Assembly: GCA_014529385.2 (NCBI GenBank)
Contig: CM043971.1
Span: 55,871,209 to 55,935,208 of the forward strand
Direction: 5' to 3'
From: Adiantum capillus-veneris
Taxonomy: Eukaryota; Streptophyta; Polypodiopsida; Polypodiales; Pteridaceae
DNA length: 64,000 nucleotides
The notes under the pieces are model-generated. The model did not search any database and was not told where the DNA came from. It saw nothing but the letters and a program-made list of their open reading frames with translations. Positions 45,220 to 56,030 of this stretch are shown here, piece after piece. Position 1 is the stretch's first letter, and every line of letters starts with the position of its first letter. A program made the translations under genes and the position numbers.

Positions 45220-46090
45220 GTCCTACCCGCTTCATTATTTATCCACTTAGCCTCTTAGGACTAGTCGCTTAGGGCTAATCGATATTCAGGTCGCTTAGGG
45301 CTTGTCGCTTAAGGCTAGCCGCTTAGGTATTCAGTCTCTTAGCCGCTTAGGGCTAGTTTGTATTAGGTTGTTGAAGGCTAGACGCTTAGGGCTAGCCGCT
45401 TAGGTATTCAGTCGCTTAGTCGTGCCGCTTAGTCCTACCCGCTTCGTTATTTAGTCGTTTAGTCACTTAGGACTAATTGATATTCAGACCGCTTAGGGCT
45501 TGTCACTTAGGTATTTAGTCGCTTAAGCCCTTAGGACTAGTCCATATTTAAGCCGTTGGAGACTAAATGCTTAGGGCTAGCCGCTTAATGTTAATTGCCT
45601 CCGGCGGCTAGCCGCTTAAGTATTTAGTCACTTAACCACGCCGCTTTGTTATTTAGCCGCTTAGTACTAGTCACTTAGCACTAATCGGTACTCAAATCAC
45701 TTAGGATTCGTCGCTTAGGGCTAGCCGCTCAGGTATTCAATCTCTTAGCCGTGCCGCTTAGACCTACCCGCTTCATTATTTAGCTGCTTAAGTAGGGCTA
45801 GTCTCTTAGGGCTAATCGATATTCAAATCGCTTAAGGCTTGCTGCTTAGGTAATCAGCCGCTTAGCCACATTTCTTAGGCCTACCCACTTTATTATTTAG
45901 CCACTTAATCGCTTAGGGCTAGCCGATTAGGTATATTTTAGCCGCTAAGGGCTAGTCGATATTCAAGTCGCTTGGGACTAGCTGCTTATGGTATGTCACT
46001 TGGGGTAAACGGTTGGCCTGTTTTAGTCCGCTTAGGGTTTAAGTCTTAGCTAGGGCTAGTCGCTTATGTTCTTGGTCGTACGAAGATGCT
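45220..46090. repeat. CTTAG-type minisatellite, right part
   Basis: About 870 bases continuing the array of 7539-7816. Frequent units are CGCTTAGGGCTAGC, CGCTTAGGTATTCAGTCG, CCTACCCGCTTCATTATTTA and GGGCTAATCGATATTCA. CTTAGGG occurs about ten times. Confidence 0.85.
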
Positions 46091-46715
46091 TAAGGATTAG
46101 TTGTTAGGATATGGTTGTGTTTGGATGGTTAAAGTAAATTAAAAAACACAAATGAACTTCATACAAACGAAGTAAAGTAACACAAATGGGTTAGACAAAC
46201 GAAGTAAAATAACGCAATTGGACTTTAATAACGCAAATAGACTTCAGAAACACAAATGGATTCTAGAAACGCAAATGATCTTCAAAAATGGTGATATTAT
46301 AAGATTGGTCGTATTAGATCAATCCATTGAAGTAATCCGCATGTACTAGATTAGGGTTTGTACTAGATCTACATACATGCATTGTCATGTAGACGTGGGT
46401 GTGTATTTATGTTGAACCCTCAAATATAGGATTTAAACAATAAAGACGAGATTATTACCTAGTGGTCATGAGCTCCGTGCACCTCTAGACCGAGGTTTGC
46501 AGGGATGAGGTAGTTAGAGCTAGCGGCAACAAATGGTAGAAAAAACACAAACGGTCTTCAAAAATGCAAATGAACTTCAGAAACAAAGTAAAATAACGCA
46601 AAGGGACTTCAGTAATGCAAACAGATTTGAGAAACGCAAATGATCTTTTGAAATGATGAATTGTATTAGATCGGCCCATTTAAGTAATCCGCATGTACTA
46701 GATCGATCTCATGGT
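46091..46715. repeat. Diverged direct duplication with AACGCAAATG units
   Basis: ACGCAAATGATCTT, ACTTCAGAAAC, GAAGTAAAATAACGCAA and TTAAGTAATCCGCATGTACTAG occur at about 46150-46355 and again at about 46540-46705. No gene. Confidence 0.75.
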
Positions 46716-46719
46716 CCAG

Positions 46720-47860
46720 AGGCACTCGATCAACCACCACAAATAAATATTGCTCCAATTTCATCACAGAGAAGGCAATTATCAAATGAACAGCCATCGG
46801 GGGAGTCTACCCCACCAATACTTGATGCCACATTTCAAGAAGTTCAGAGGAGCAAATATTGGATGCGTTCTTTGACATGGAGCCCATCCTTGAGAACCAA
46901 GGTGGCGACAACATTCAAGGCAACACTGAAATCAACCTCAGTCATCCCATCCATATTGAAGGCATGAGAGCAACGATAAAAAAGGTGAGATGATGCAGAC
47001 TCTTGCACGTATGTCGCTTTACAATGGTGCAAAAATCTCAGTTCTTTGTATCGCTTTGTCAATGCTTAATTTGCTTTGTTTATGGGTGGTCTGACACAAG
47101 TGTCACAAAGATTTTGAAATAAATATATATATCCTAAACATCAAGCCAAATTAAAGTTCAATAATATGATCGTTGTGTTCACTTGTTGATGTAATGACAG
47201 GTTGCTCAACGAGCAAATTTTGCCGAAAGGCAATCACATGCCCCCTATCCGTCCATCCACTAAAAAACTTCTTACTAACTTTGGCTTGGATTACCAACAC
47301 AAAATACATGCATGCCCTAATGATTGTATAGTATTTCACGCAAATTTGGAATAGTGTCCCAAATGTGGATCAAACAGGTATAGAGAGGACACACAAGGAA
47401 AATTTGTCCAAAGATCCTTCGACAATTTCCTATCATTCCAAGAATAAAGAGCATGTTCAGGTGCAAGTCTATAGCTGCTTTGATGACATAGCATACAGAT
47501 ACTAGATCCACAAATGATGTGATGTCGGTGCCTGCTGACTCTCATGCATGGAAGCACATAGAGGAAAGATGGCCTATATTCAAGGATGAGGCTCGTTGTA
47601 TCTGTTTTGGTCTAGCAATAAATGGAGTAAACCAATTTGGATTACGGAGTTTCTCATGGAGCACATGTCCTATTTGCTTGGTTAATTATAATCTTCCAGC
47701 ATGACTAGCTATCAAGAAGGGCCATCTGTTTTTGTCATTGATTGTCCAAGGAAAGTACGAGGCAAAGAACATGGACGTCTATTTGGCACCACTTATAGAA
47801 GAGCTCCAAATCTTGTGGGTATGCATGCTATTTTCTATATTTTCAAGATTTCCAGGCTGC
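46720..47860 (+). pseudogene. CACTA (En/Spm) Tnp2 transposase relic
   Basis: In three shifting frames: LYNGAKISVL with ALSMLNL (about 47016-47075), IHACPNDCIVFHANLE then CPKCGSNRYRED (about 47305-47390), KILRQFPIIPRIKSMFRCKS (about 47410-47470), then VPADSHAWKHIEERWPIFKD, GLAINGVNQFG, and LSLIVQGKYEAKNMDVYLAP with LIEELQILW up to 47820. Order and motifs match the Tnp2 family (HACPNDC; CPxCG; GLxxDGxNPFG; DVYLxPLIEELxxLW). An in-frame TAG lies in LE*CPKCG and a TGA follows NLPA. No CACTA termini were found. Truncated and dead. Confidence 0.75.
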
Positions 47861-47924
47861 TTGGTTGTTGCATGTTGCACGCGTGGAATTGAAAGTGGTT
47901 GCACGATTGAAAATTTGCAAAGTG

Positions 47925-48095
47925 ATAGCAAAGGAGACTATATGTCTCATGTATTGCAGAATTTTGTTCATATGAAAGGCATAAAGCATCAAGCTATATT
48001 ATTGTACACTCGATACAAAATGTGGTTGTCAAAGACAAAAATCATTTTTTGATGTAATGACTAGATGTTTGTTGAAGGGTCTTCCTCATGCATGA
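47925..48095 (+). pseudogene. Copia integrase scrap
   Basis: GDYMSHVLQNFVHMKGIKHQ aligns with Copia 2 GEYMSHEFNAFLANHGIKHQ (about 10380). Out-of-frame traces of the NGV-ERKNR region and LLKGLPHA follow. Diverged. Confidence 0.6.
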
Positions 48096-48292
48096 CCTTT
48101 GGTTATAGTTGTTCGTGCATAAATGATATTTTTGCCTCACCGTGACTTGGATACAATCCAACTAGAATGTCCCAATCTTGTTTTGTTGCTTTGGTTGAAG
48201 AATGTGAGAAGTAATGGTGCACTTGATAGATAACACAATCAATGCATGGGCATATGTATCTCTAGTATCCCAACGAGCTTGTTGTGGAGACG
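48095..48292 (-). pseudogene. Copia gag scrap, opposite strand
   Basis: Minus-strand ARWDTRDTYAHALIVLSIKC aligns with Copia 2 gag ARWDVKDAHAHTLIVLSVKH (about 8708). A frameshift follows, then KQDWDILVGLYPSHGEAKIS. Confidence 0.7.
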
Positions 48293-48435
48293 AAGTAAAA
48301 AAAAAACCGTGTGCAGCAACCCTTGGACAAGGGAGGTCGACCTGCACAAAACCAATCAATTAGGCCAAGATTGTTTGGAGTGCAAGGGGCTGCTGAGTGT
48401 TTCTTGCTACAAGCACGAAGCCTGATGATGTTCAC

Positions 48436-48437
<2 letters not shown>

Positions 48438-48521
<84 letters not shown>
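48438..48521. repeat. (CT)n microsatellite, about 42 units
   Basis: Pure CT dinucleotide tract. Confidence 0.97.
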
Positions 48522-48524
<3 letters not shown>

Positions 48525-48637
48525 CACTGCAGACGACGGCCACCATAGCTCTTAGAGCTCTTTTCACACCAAAACACCCAAAGGCTTCAAGCCTTAGGGA
48601 AAACTAATTAAACCAAGGGAGGGTGCCCACAAGAAAC

Positions 48638-48638
<1 letters not shown>

Positions 48639-48676
<38 letters not shown>
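48639..48676. repeat. Poly-C tract, 38 bases
   Basis: Uninterrupted run of C. Confidence 0.97.
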
Positions 48677-48678
<2 letters not shown>

Positions 48679-49378
48679 GCCTTCAACATCTCTTCTTGTG
48701 ACCAAGGCAAGCAACCATTACCGGGGTGAGCAGACGAAGGAACAAAAGAAGTTCTTAAAGTTGATGAATTTATGTACGTTTCAAAAAATCACAAAAATTC
48801 TCAAGCAAGCGAATATTCAAGATGCTTGACGTTTACAAACCTCGCCATAGCCAACAATTCTGAGAGGAAGACCTATTTAGAAATTTTGGGAATTATTCAA
48901 GTCCCATTTCTTATAACGCTATTAAAAAACTTAGTATTTTTGTGTACTTTGAGCTATCATCTATTCATGGTTACACTCTATGTTTCATATACCCCTTCAC
49001 ACATATCTATAGGGATATGTGTATTTATATACATACTTATATGCATCAACTACAATGACATCAAAAGAATGAGGGAAGCATGGCACTAACTCAATTTGCA
49101 TTATACTACATTATTCACGTAGAAAAAGTTCTTTGAATCAGTAGCTCAGATTTGAGACATTAACGTTAAGGAATTGGCTATATCAACACTCATAAAAAGA
49201 ATCTACAATAATCAAAAACAAATTTTAGAATTGAAGGGACCTCAAAATAGTGTGGTGTTTAGAAACACCAAGATAAAAAATAAAATTCAATTCACATATT
49301 TACATGGATCCAAGTATTGTACAACTCATCTGAGGAAATGATACTATGTCAAGAGGCTCAATGACTATAAATACATCA
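48677..49378. other. AT-rich stretch, no gene recognised
   Basis: Downstream flank of gene C (minus strand). No motif or domain is supported; it would include that gene's 3' UTR and poly(A) signal. Confidence 0.5.
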
Positions 49379-50092
49379 TTAAACTTTGCGTTTTCTCATG
49401 TATTGCTCCAATACGTACAAGGTTTCTCTATCACAAGCTGCTTCATTTACCAACATATTGCAAGTATACTCTCGTTTGTCCCTTGCATAGATCCAACCAA
49501 GTAACCATGCACTGATTGTTCTCTCCAAAAAACTTTCAAGCTCTTCATTTGATTGATTCCACATTTTTGGAAAAATCAAGTAGGTTCCGGGCATATTCCA
49601 CATTACACTGTAAAGGGCCTCGTCAAAAATTAAGGTATTATTTCCATCCAGATCATGAAAAAATCTCCATGCTACATCCAAGTTCTTGTGGTATACAAAT
49701 CGATATCCAATTAGAAGATCTGTCTTTTGGCATGCTGCCTGTCCTGCTATGACATTAAATTTTTGATGGTGTTGTGGAAAGCATAACTCAAGAATACGAC
49801 GAGTCCTTTGCAATCTATTAGTGCTCCAAATCCACACCTCAAACCATTGCATGCAAAAATCAAGGAAAGTGAATGCATCTTTTCGAATAAAATGCCACAC
49901 ATTTGTACTCTCTTCAACGAGATGCATATGTTTTCCCCAATCTGGGCATACATCACCATGTTGCATTTCAATGGTCTTAAGTAAAACACCATTGAGTTCA
50001 AGGATCAATACTCTTCTTTGTTTCCGTATAGTATCTGAGGGTGGTGGAATGGAAGAGATATTGTTTTCAATTAACACACTATGCACCAACAT
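49379..50092 (-). CDS. Gene C: FCP1-like HAD protein with altered active site
   Basis: Intact 237-residue frame from ATG 50092. FCP1/NIF-type HAD layout: LILELNGVLL (about 28-37) where the DxD nucleophile motif stands, then FIRKDAFTFLDFCMQWFEVWIWS, a QAACQK segment, KNLDVAWRFFHDLDGNNTLIFDE and a Trp-rich C terminus (SAWLLGWIYARD). The nucleophile Asp is Glu and the second Asp is Asn; the late IDDSP motif reads IFDEA. Phosphatase activity is therefore unlikely and a binding role more plausible (inference). It lies 330 bases after gene B in the same orientation and shares its family. An upstream exon cannot be excluded. The start was chosen as the first ATG, leaving 26 residues before the domain. 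Confidence 0.65.
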   Translation of the reverse strand: MLVHSVLIENNISSIPPPSDTIRKQRRVLILELNGVLLKTIEMQHGDVCPDWGKHMHLVEESTNVWHFIRKDAFTFLDFCMQWFEVWIWSTNRLQRTRRILELCFPQHHQKFNVIAGQAACQKTDLLIGYRFVYHKNLDVAWRFFHDLDGNNTLIFDEALYSVMWNMPGTYLIFPKMWNQSNEELESFLERTISAWLLGWIYARDKREYTCNMLVNEAACDRETLYVLEQYMRKRKV

Positions 50093-50424
50093 TATTTATA
50101 TCCATGATATATATAGACTTAAACCTTGAGAAGACAACAAAAGAAAATATTTTTCTTCAATACACAGAAGAAATCTTGTACAAAGAGCTCCAACCACAAA
50201 GATAAAAGAGAGACTTCTTTTCCAAGGCTGAATAACATCTAGTTGATGAAATATAAAAGTGTACATATTTGGTTCATGTTCAAATAATTGGACCCAACAC
50301 ATTGTTTTGGCCGGAATACTAGAGCCCAACACATTGTTTTGGTCAAAATCTTCTTAACACATTTCCACCACTCTAGATGTATGTGAATATTCCAGGTAAT
50401 TGAGTCAACGCGCACGCCAAGCCC

Positions 50425-51556
50425 TTACTGGTTGTTTTCTTCCACCTGCAATAACAAATATGCTAGATTAGATAAAAATTTGATTTTATTTTTTATATTT
50501 TTTGATAAACATAAAGTGAGTCCTACCCATAAGCTTAAGTAGGCCTTTTGTAACTTTGATATGTATGCTTTTGTTGCAACTCTGCTAATGAAATGACCAC
50601 GACCATACCCCAAGCTAGTAGCATAAGCAATAGCATGTTGATCACTCAAATTTTTTGTTTTGTGAGACAATTTTAACAATCAGCTGGTTTGAAGATAATA
50701 GTGGCACACCAAACTTGGATGCCAACATAGCTGGATCCTTGCTTAAGGAGTTTACTACTTTCTTGCCTCTACTTTCTTGAACATAAATTAACTTGTTATT
50801 GCACAATGGTAGCTGTGAAGATGCACAAGATGAGCTTTCCACTTCGACTGAATTATTGTCAAGTTCTTCCCTTAGAACTTGGACATTGAACATGCCCCAT
50901 TCTTCCATAATGTTTTGAAACTTTGTAAATAGGTCATGAACCTCTGTGATTGAAGATTGTCCTAGCCGATTGAGTGAAATAATAGATCGAATGTCATCTA
51001 TATTATTTAGATTTAAAAGGTATGGTAGAAGCTCATTGCAAAGAAGATAGTCAGGCCTCCCTTGAAAACTTTCAGGATATAAGCAGTTATCATTTGGGTT
51101 AATACATCCCTTGAAAGGGCTATCATCAATGAGCAATGTATTCTTTGTATTGCATAAATTCCTGCACTGATACCAAACCCTCAACAAAGGCTTAAACATA
51201 GCCTCAACATTAGGCTTATCCGGTCTATACACTTTTCGAAGACTATGGATGTAGCAATCTTCTTGTCCCCATACCATAAAGAAATGATATTTTTTATGTG
51301 CATGCTTTTCAAGAGTGTTCACATAAGTGCAAACATTCTTTTGTAGCATGGTTGACCAAATACCAACATGAAAGTACTGACATATCTCATCCAAAAATTC
51401 AAAACAACCCGGGCGAACAACAATTGTGGTGTGACCAAGGTCAATTTTGACACAATCTATGCATGGATGCCTCTTGTCTTCTTTGCTGAGTAAAACTCCA
51501 TTAAGATCAAGAATGAGTGCATGTTTCTTCATGTCGATTGCATGAGCAATATTTCT
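50425..51556 (-). pseudogene. Gene B: FCP1-like HAD protein, one homopolymer frameshift
   Basis: Exon 51556-50527 (acceptor-like GTATGCAG just upstream; first in-frame Met of the domain at 51532), intron 50526-50446 with GT-AG ends, last exon 50445-50425 ending VEENNQ. Domain order: HALILDLNGVLL, VRPGCFEFLDEICQYFHVGI with WS, FFMVWGQEDC, LLRVWYQCR, NTLLIDDSPFKGCINPND and CNELLPYLLNL, then an unrecognised C-terminal extension ending SLGYGRGHFISRVATKAYIS. The nucleophile Asp and the late DD are kept; the second Asp is Asn (DLNG). A run of six A/T at about 50647-50652 breaks the frame; five would keep it open, so this may be a real lesion or an assembly error. It follows gene A by about 100 bases. 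Confidence 0.65.
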
Positions 51557-52468
51557 GCATACGATACAAAAGAATGATAACAATTTAAGTTTTTGCACTT
51601 ATAAATCTCAAAACAAGGGACCATATATTTGCAGCACACAATTGTAAATTGCACACGTTTATTTACGTCTCATACTCCCATACTCATCTATAATGATGTC
51701 TCCTAAAAGTGATTGCATTTCTCTATTGATGTGGGAAGATTGAAAGACTAGTTTATCTCCATCTCTCTCAAAAGAATATAAGCTTCCAAGTGGCCTACGT
51801 TTTCGTGCATCAGGACGTAGCTCCTCAATGTTGATGTCTACTTGTGGCACACTGGATCCTTGATTTTGAATGTCAATTTCACCTGCAAAGACAACATAAT
51901 AGAATTTTTTATTATCTTCCAAAAAGGGCCATATCTATACTAATCACATTGGACAAATAAGTACCTTTGTTTTTCTCACCAACTTCAATCCCTTGCTCCC
52001 TTTCTTGAATGCTTTGGACTTTGTTTGTATTTGGTGTCGCTTTTCCTATCCCTTTGTCAGTTTTTTCTTGTATGTCCTTGGTTGCAAGAGTCGTTTGGAG
52101 CTCTTCATTGGCTTCACCCTTGTTCTCACTACCCTCTGCATCCTCATCTCTTTGAGGCATGTTGTTAGTGTCGTGTGAAGGTTTTGGAGAATTTTGCACA
52201 ACAAAATCACTTTGATGCTCTACCACCACCATCTCCTCTTCACTATTCCTAATGTCACTTTCATGAATTTGGGTCTCTCCAATTGTAGGTAGCATGTTCT
52301 CACTCTCTTTAGTCATGTCATTTGAATTTTTTTGAGAGGTTTGTTCTACAAGATCACTTTTGTGCTCTACAAGATCACCTTTATGAAACTCGGTCTCTCC
52401 AACAATGGTGGGCAGCACTTGTGCTGCTTGAGATATGTTATCTCCGTCTTCTATTTTGTTGTCTTCAT

Positions 52469-54050
52469 CTGAAAGATGAAAAAAGCCAAATTTTTACCTA
52501 TTTAAAAAATATTCTAGTGGATTTTCAATAACCATAGAATCCATTTCATTTCCATCATCTAACCGAGACGTTTTATGCTAGAAAGGCTCCATTTAGCACA
52601 TTAACACAAAAATGCTAACCTAGAATGATACCTAAAGCACATTTGAAAGTGAGGCTTAATCTTAAGCTCAGCCTAAGGCTTAAGTTTCAAAGTTTAGGCT
52701 TTTGTTTCAAGCCTAAAACTTAAGTCTCAAAATTTATGCTTATGTTTGAAGTTTAAAATGTAATTCCTAAGCCCTTTTTAGTCTTCATCATTCACTATGT
52801 GAAAACCTTTTATACTATGTGCACTGAAGACCTATTTATAAAACCCCTTATCTATGAATTTTTCAAGGTATCATCCAATTTTCTTCATAATCTATAAGTA
52901 TTTTGTTATTTGTAACATTTTTTCGCTACAATGCTCATGAGACTGGACTCATATGGTAGTGCTACACTAACATACAAAGGCAAGGCTCGAACTTAAGTTC
53001 GATCCTGCAAAATAAATTTCAGTTTCTTGTTATAGATCATGACTCTTTCTCTTTCTTAACATATGTAATCGCTACAATAGGATATGAAATTGTGAGCTTC
53101 ACTTGGAAGTACTGAAGCAGGATTCTATGACAAGGACTTTTGAGGCTCAAACTTAAGTTCATGCCTAATGCTTAAGTCTTAACCTTAAGCTTATGTTTCA
53201 AGTGTAAGGCTTAAATCTCAAGCCATGTCTAGTCACAACGCATTCACTATGTATAAAATTATTATACTGTGCACATCTAGGGCCTATTCAAAAAACCTCT
53301 TAACTATGAATTTTTCAGGGTTTGATCCTTTTTACTTCATGATCCATAAGTATTGCTATTTGGAAGATTATATTACTACAATGCTCTTGAGATTGGCATA
53401 ACATGGTAGTGCTCATGAGCTCGGCCTCACATGGTAGTGCTACACTAATATGTGGAGGCAAGGTTCAAACTTAAGTTCGAGCCTACAAACTAAATTTCAA
53501 TGCCTTGTTAGGCACAAAGACATTATGAATTTCACGTAACATATGCAAGTGCTACACTAGGATAAGGAAGTTCAAGTCTCACTTAGAACAACTCAGCCAT
53601 GACTTTTTTTATTGAAGTTCATACACAAGTGCTTCACTATCTCTCCTTGTTAGGCTTGAACTTAAGTTTGAGCCTCATTAGTGTTTGATAATGCTTCATT
53701 ATTGTCTCACCAAAACCAAAATTTCTTACTCTTAAAACACATCTGTATGTTAGCTATGCTTTGTGAATTGACACTTTAAATAAAGACATGTGCTTTGTGA
53801 TGGCTCAAACTCAAGTTTGATCCCCCCCATCATTTTTTAAAACAACAAATTAAATCTAATTAAAATGACATTCTTTTAGATAAAGACACAAGATAGTATT
53901 AAGAAAATAGTGTTTGAAGGACCTAAAGTATCACAATTGATCAATTCAATACACTATCCCGCCTTTTTATACTTTAGGAGTCTGTTGGTACATGATAATG
54001 GCATGCATCATTAAACCTAGTATCAAAAATACTTTAAGAATCATTCACAC
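52469..54050. repeat. Gene A second intron, carrying CTTAAG-palindrome repeats
   Basis: 1.58-kb intron. Diverged copies of the CTTAAG-centred palindrome lie at about 52660-52720, 52970, 53145, 53460, 53660 and 53805, mostly with GTGCTACACTA-type flanks as in the 57.5-59.9 kb array. Confidence 0.75.
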
Positions 54051-55682
54051 CTTTTTCATCAGCTACTACAATGTCTTGAGGGGCTCTATCATCCTCTTGT
54101 GCATCCTCATTGCCTGCATCATCATCCTCATTATCTTCATCATTTTCTTTTGCACACTCAACATCCACAACTGGACTCATTTCTCCAACATTGTCTGCCC
54201 CCCCTTGATGATAAAAATTCGTAGCTTCTTGAACTTCACTATCATCCGTGTTGTCTACGTTATCGTTGTCTTCATTTCCATCAACATCCTCTCCACTGCT
54301 TTGTTGCTCATCGATGTCAAGATTGTTAAGGTCTTCTTTTTCTTTATCATCCAGCTCCACTGTTTGTCTCGCAAGTGATGCTTGACTTGCACCACACCAC
54401 TCCTGCAAGGACGGATTGCTCTCCAAAAGACTAGAGCATTGAGATTCTAACTCCATTGCTTCAAAATCATCTTTACATAGAGCAATTGCCCTTCTCTTCT
54501 TCGACAAGCTTTGCTCCAACACAACTCCACCGCAAAAAATTTCCAACACATAGCTTTGCTCAGGACAAAACCCTATGATAAGGCCATCAATGAAGTTTCT
54601 ATCAATAAATTCATGATCCTTGCCACGAGAGCCTGAGAAAAAGACTCTTTTTGTATGAGCTTTGTCAATAGCCTCAAATCTATCAACCTGCTAACAAAAA
54701 GAGCAACCATTGCAGAGTCCACAATTCCATCTATCCATGAGTCGTCTCTTGTTGCTTGGATATTTCCATATTCAATATGGACCTTAGTTGACTGGCTAGA
54801 AACCCCTTCAACAAGCATTCCGATATTGATGAAATCAATAAAACACACTAGCACATATTCGTATTGTGCATTCAATGTGTTTAGATTGAGTGCCAAATTT
54901 GCAAAAAAATCTATAGAGAGCTTTTCTTTAGTACCATGAAGATCCAAGACAACCAATTGAAATGGTACATGCTCTGTATTGCAAAAGTCTTTGATCTTAC
55001 CCATATCAAAGCCCACCCCCTTGATTCTCCATGGAATAGACTCATCTTGAGATATTATGCCCATATTAGCTCTATAAAGATGATTGAGGAGAGTTATTAC
55101 ACTTTTTGGAAGTGAGGGTGGAGTCTTCTTTGCTTTGTTGAGGGAGTCCTTGACATAGAACTGGCTATAGCTCCTCATTTGATTGTACTCATGCTCTCCT
55201 AGCTTGTACTTCTCACAAACTTGCTCCCAAGATAAATTTTCCCTTGTCAAATCAAAGAGGAATGATATTATTGCTTCTTTCAACACTCGATCTGTTTTTA
55301 GCTTCCAAGCCATCTCATCCATGTCCATTCTATGAGGGGTATGCTTGCTCTTCTTTAGCAAGATGGTTTTGTCCAGGATTGCATTCTATAGTTCAAGAAC
55401 TTCTTTATTCTCGAGGCCTAAAATGCACCTGAACAATGTAGATGCCAGTGTTGCTGTGCCAGGTGCTTGTCGAATCTGACCACCCTTCATAGTTAGAAAT
55501 TTAGGATTTTCTTTGGAACCTTCGTCAATTGTTTCTCCCTTTGTATTTGGTAGCAAGCCTCGAGCATATTGTCTCATGATCTTGACCCAATTCTTCCATA
55601 TCTTCTCATCACATAGAAGCAAATGCAAGTCGGTCTTGACAAATCCCTTTTGAAGTGTGTGCTCTGTTGTCTCAACAAAGGT

Positions 55683-56030
55683 CTGCAAAATTGAAAATTC
55701 CAACATCAATATTGACAAGTCTCTAACTTGTGGGATTAAGACGTATACTTAATAAGTTCAAGCCTATCTAGATTGAATTGTTTCTTTATATTCTCACATA
55801 CATCTATGCAAAGTCCAAAATACATGGGTATATGTAAGTGGGGCTCAAACTTAAGTTCGAGCCTCGCTTAGCCTCATATGCAAGTGACACTAAATCTTAA
55901 GTTAAAACCTGAATTTAAGTTCTAAATGACCACATGGAGGTCTTGCTTGAGCCTATGATAGACTCTAGTTTACAAATAGATATTGATTAAAAAGACTCAC
56001 ATCCATTTTTTCAAAGAATCAAACAAGTAC
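55683..56030. other. Gene A first coding intron
   Basis: 348 bases with donor GTACTT and acceptor TTTTGCAG on the minus strand. One palindrome copy (GCTCAAACTTAAGTTCGAGC) lies at 55845. Confidence 0.7.

Noticed and set aside
1125-55388. TAG reassigned as a sense codon or removed by RNA editing
   Set aside because: The DNA is nuclear in character, TAA and TGA lesions and frameshifts occur in the same genes, and fern-type stop-removing editing is organellar. Mutational decay explains it.
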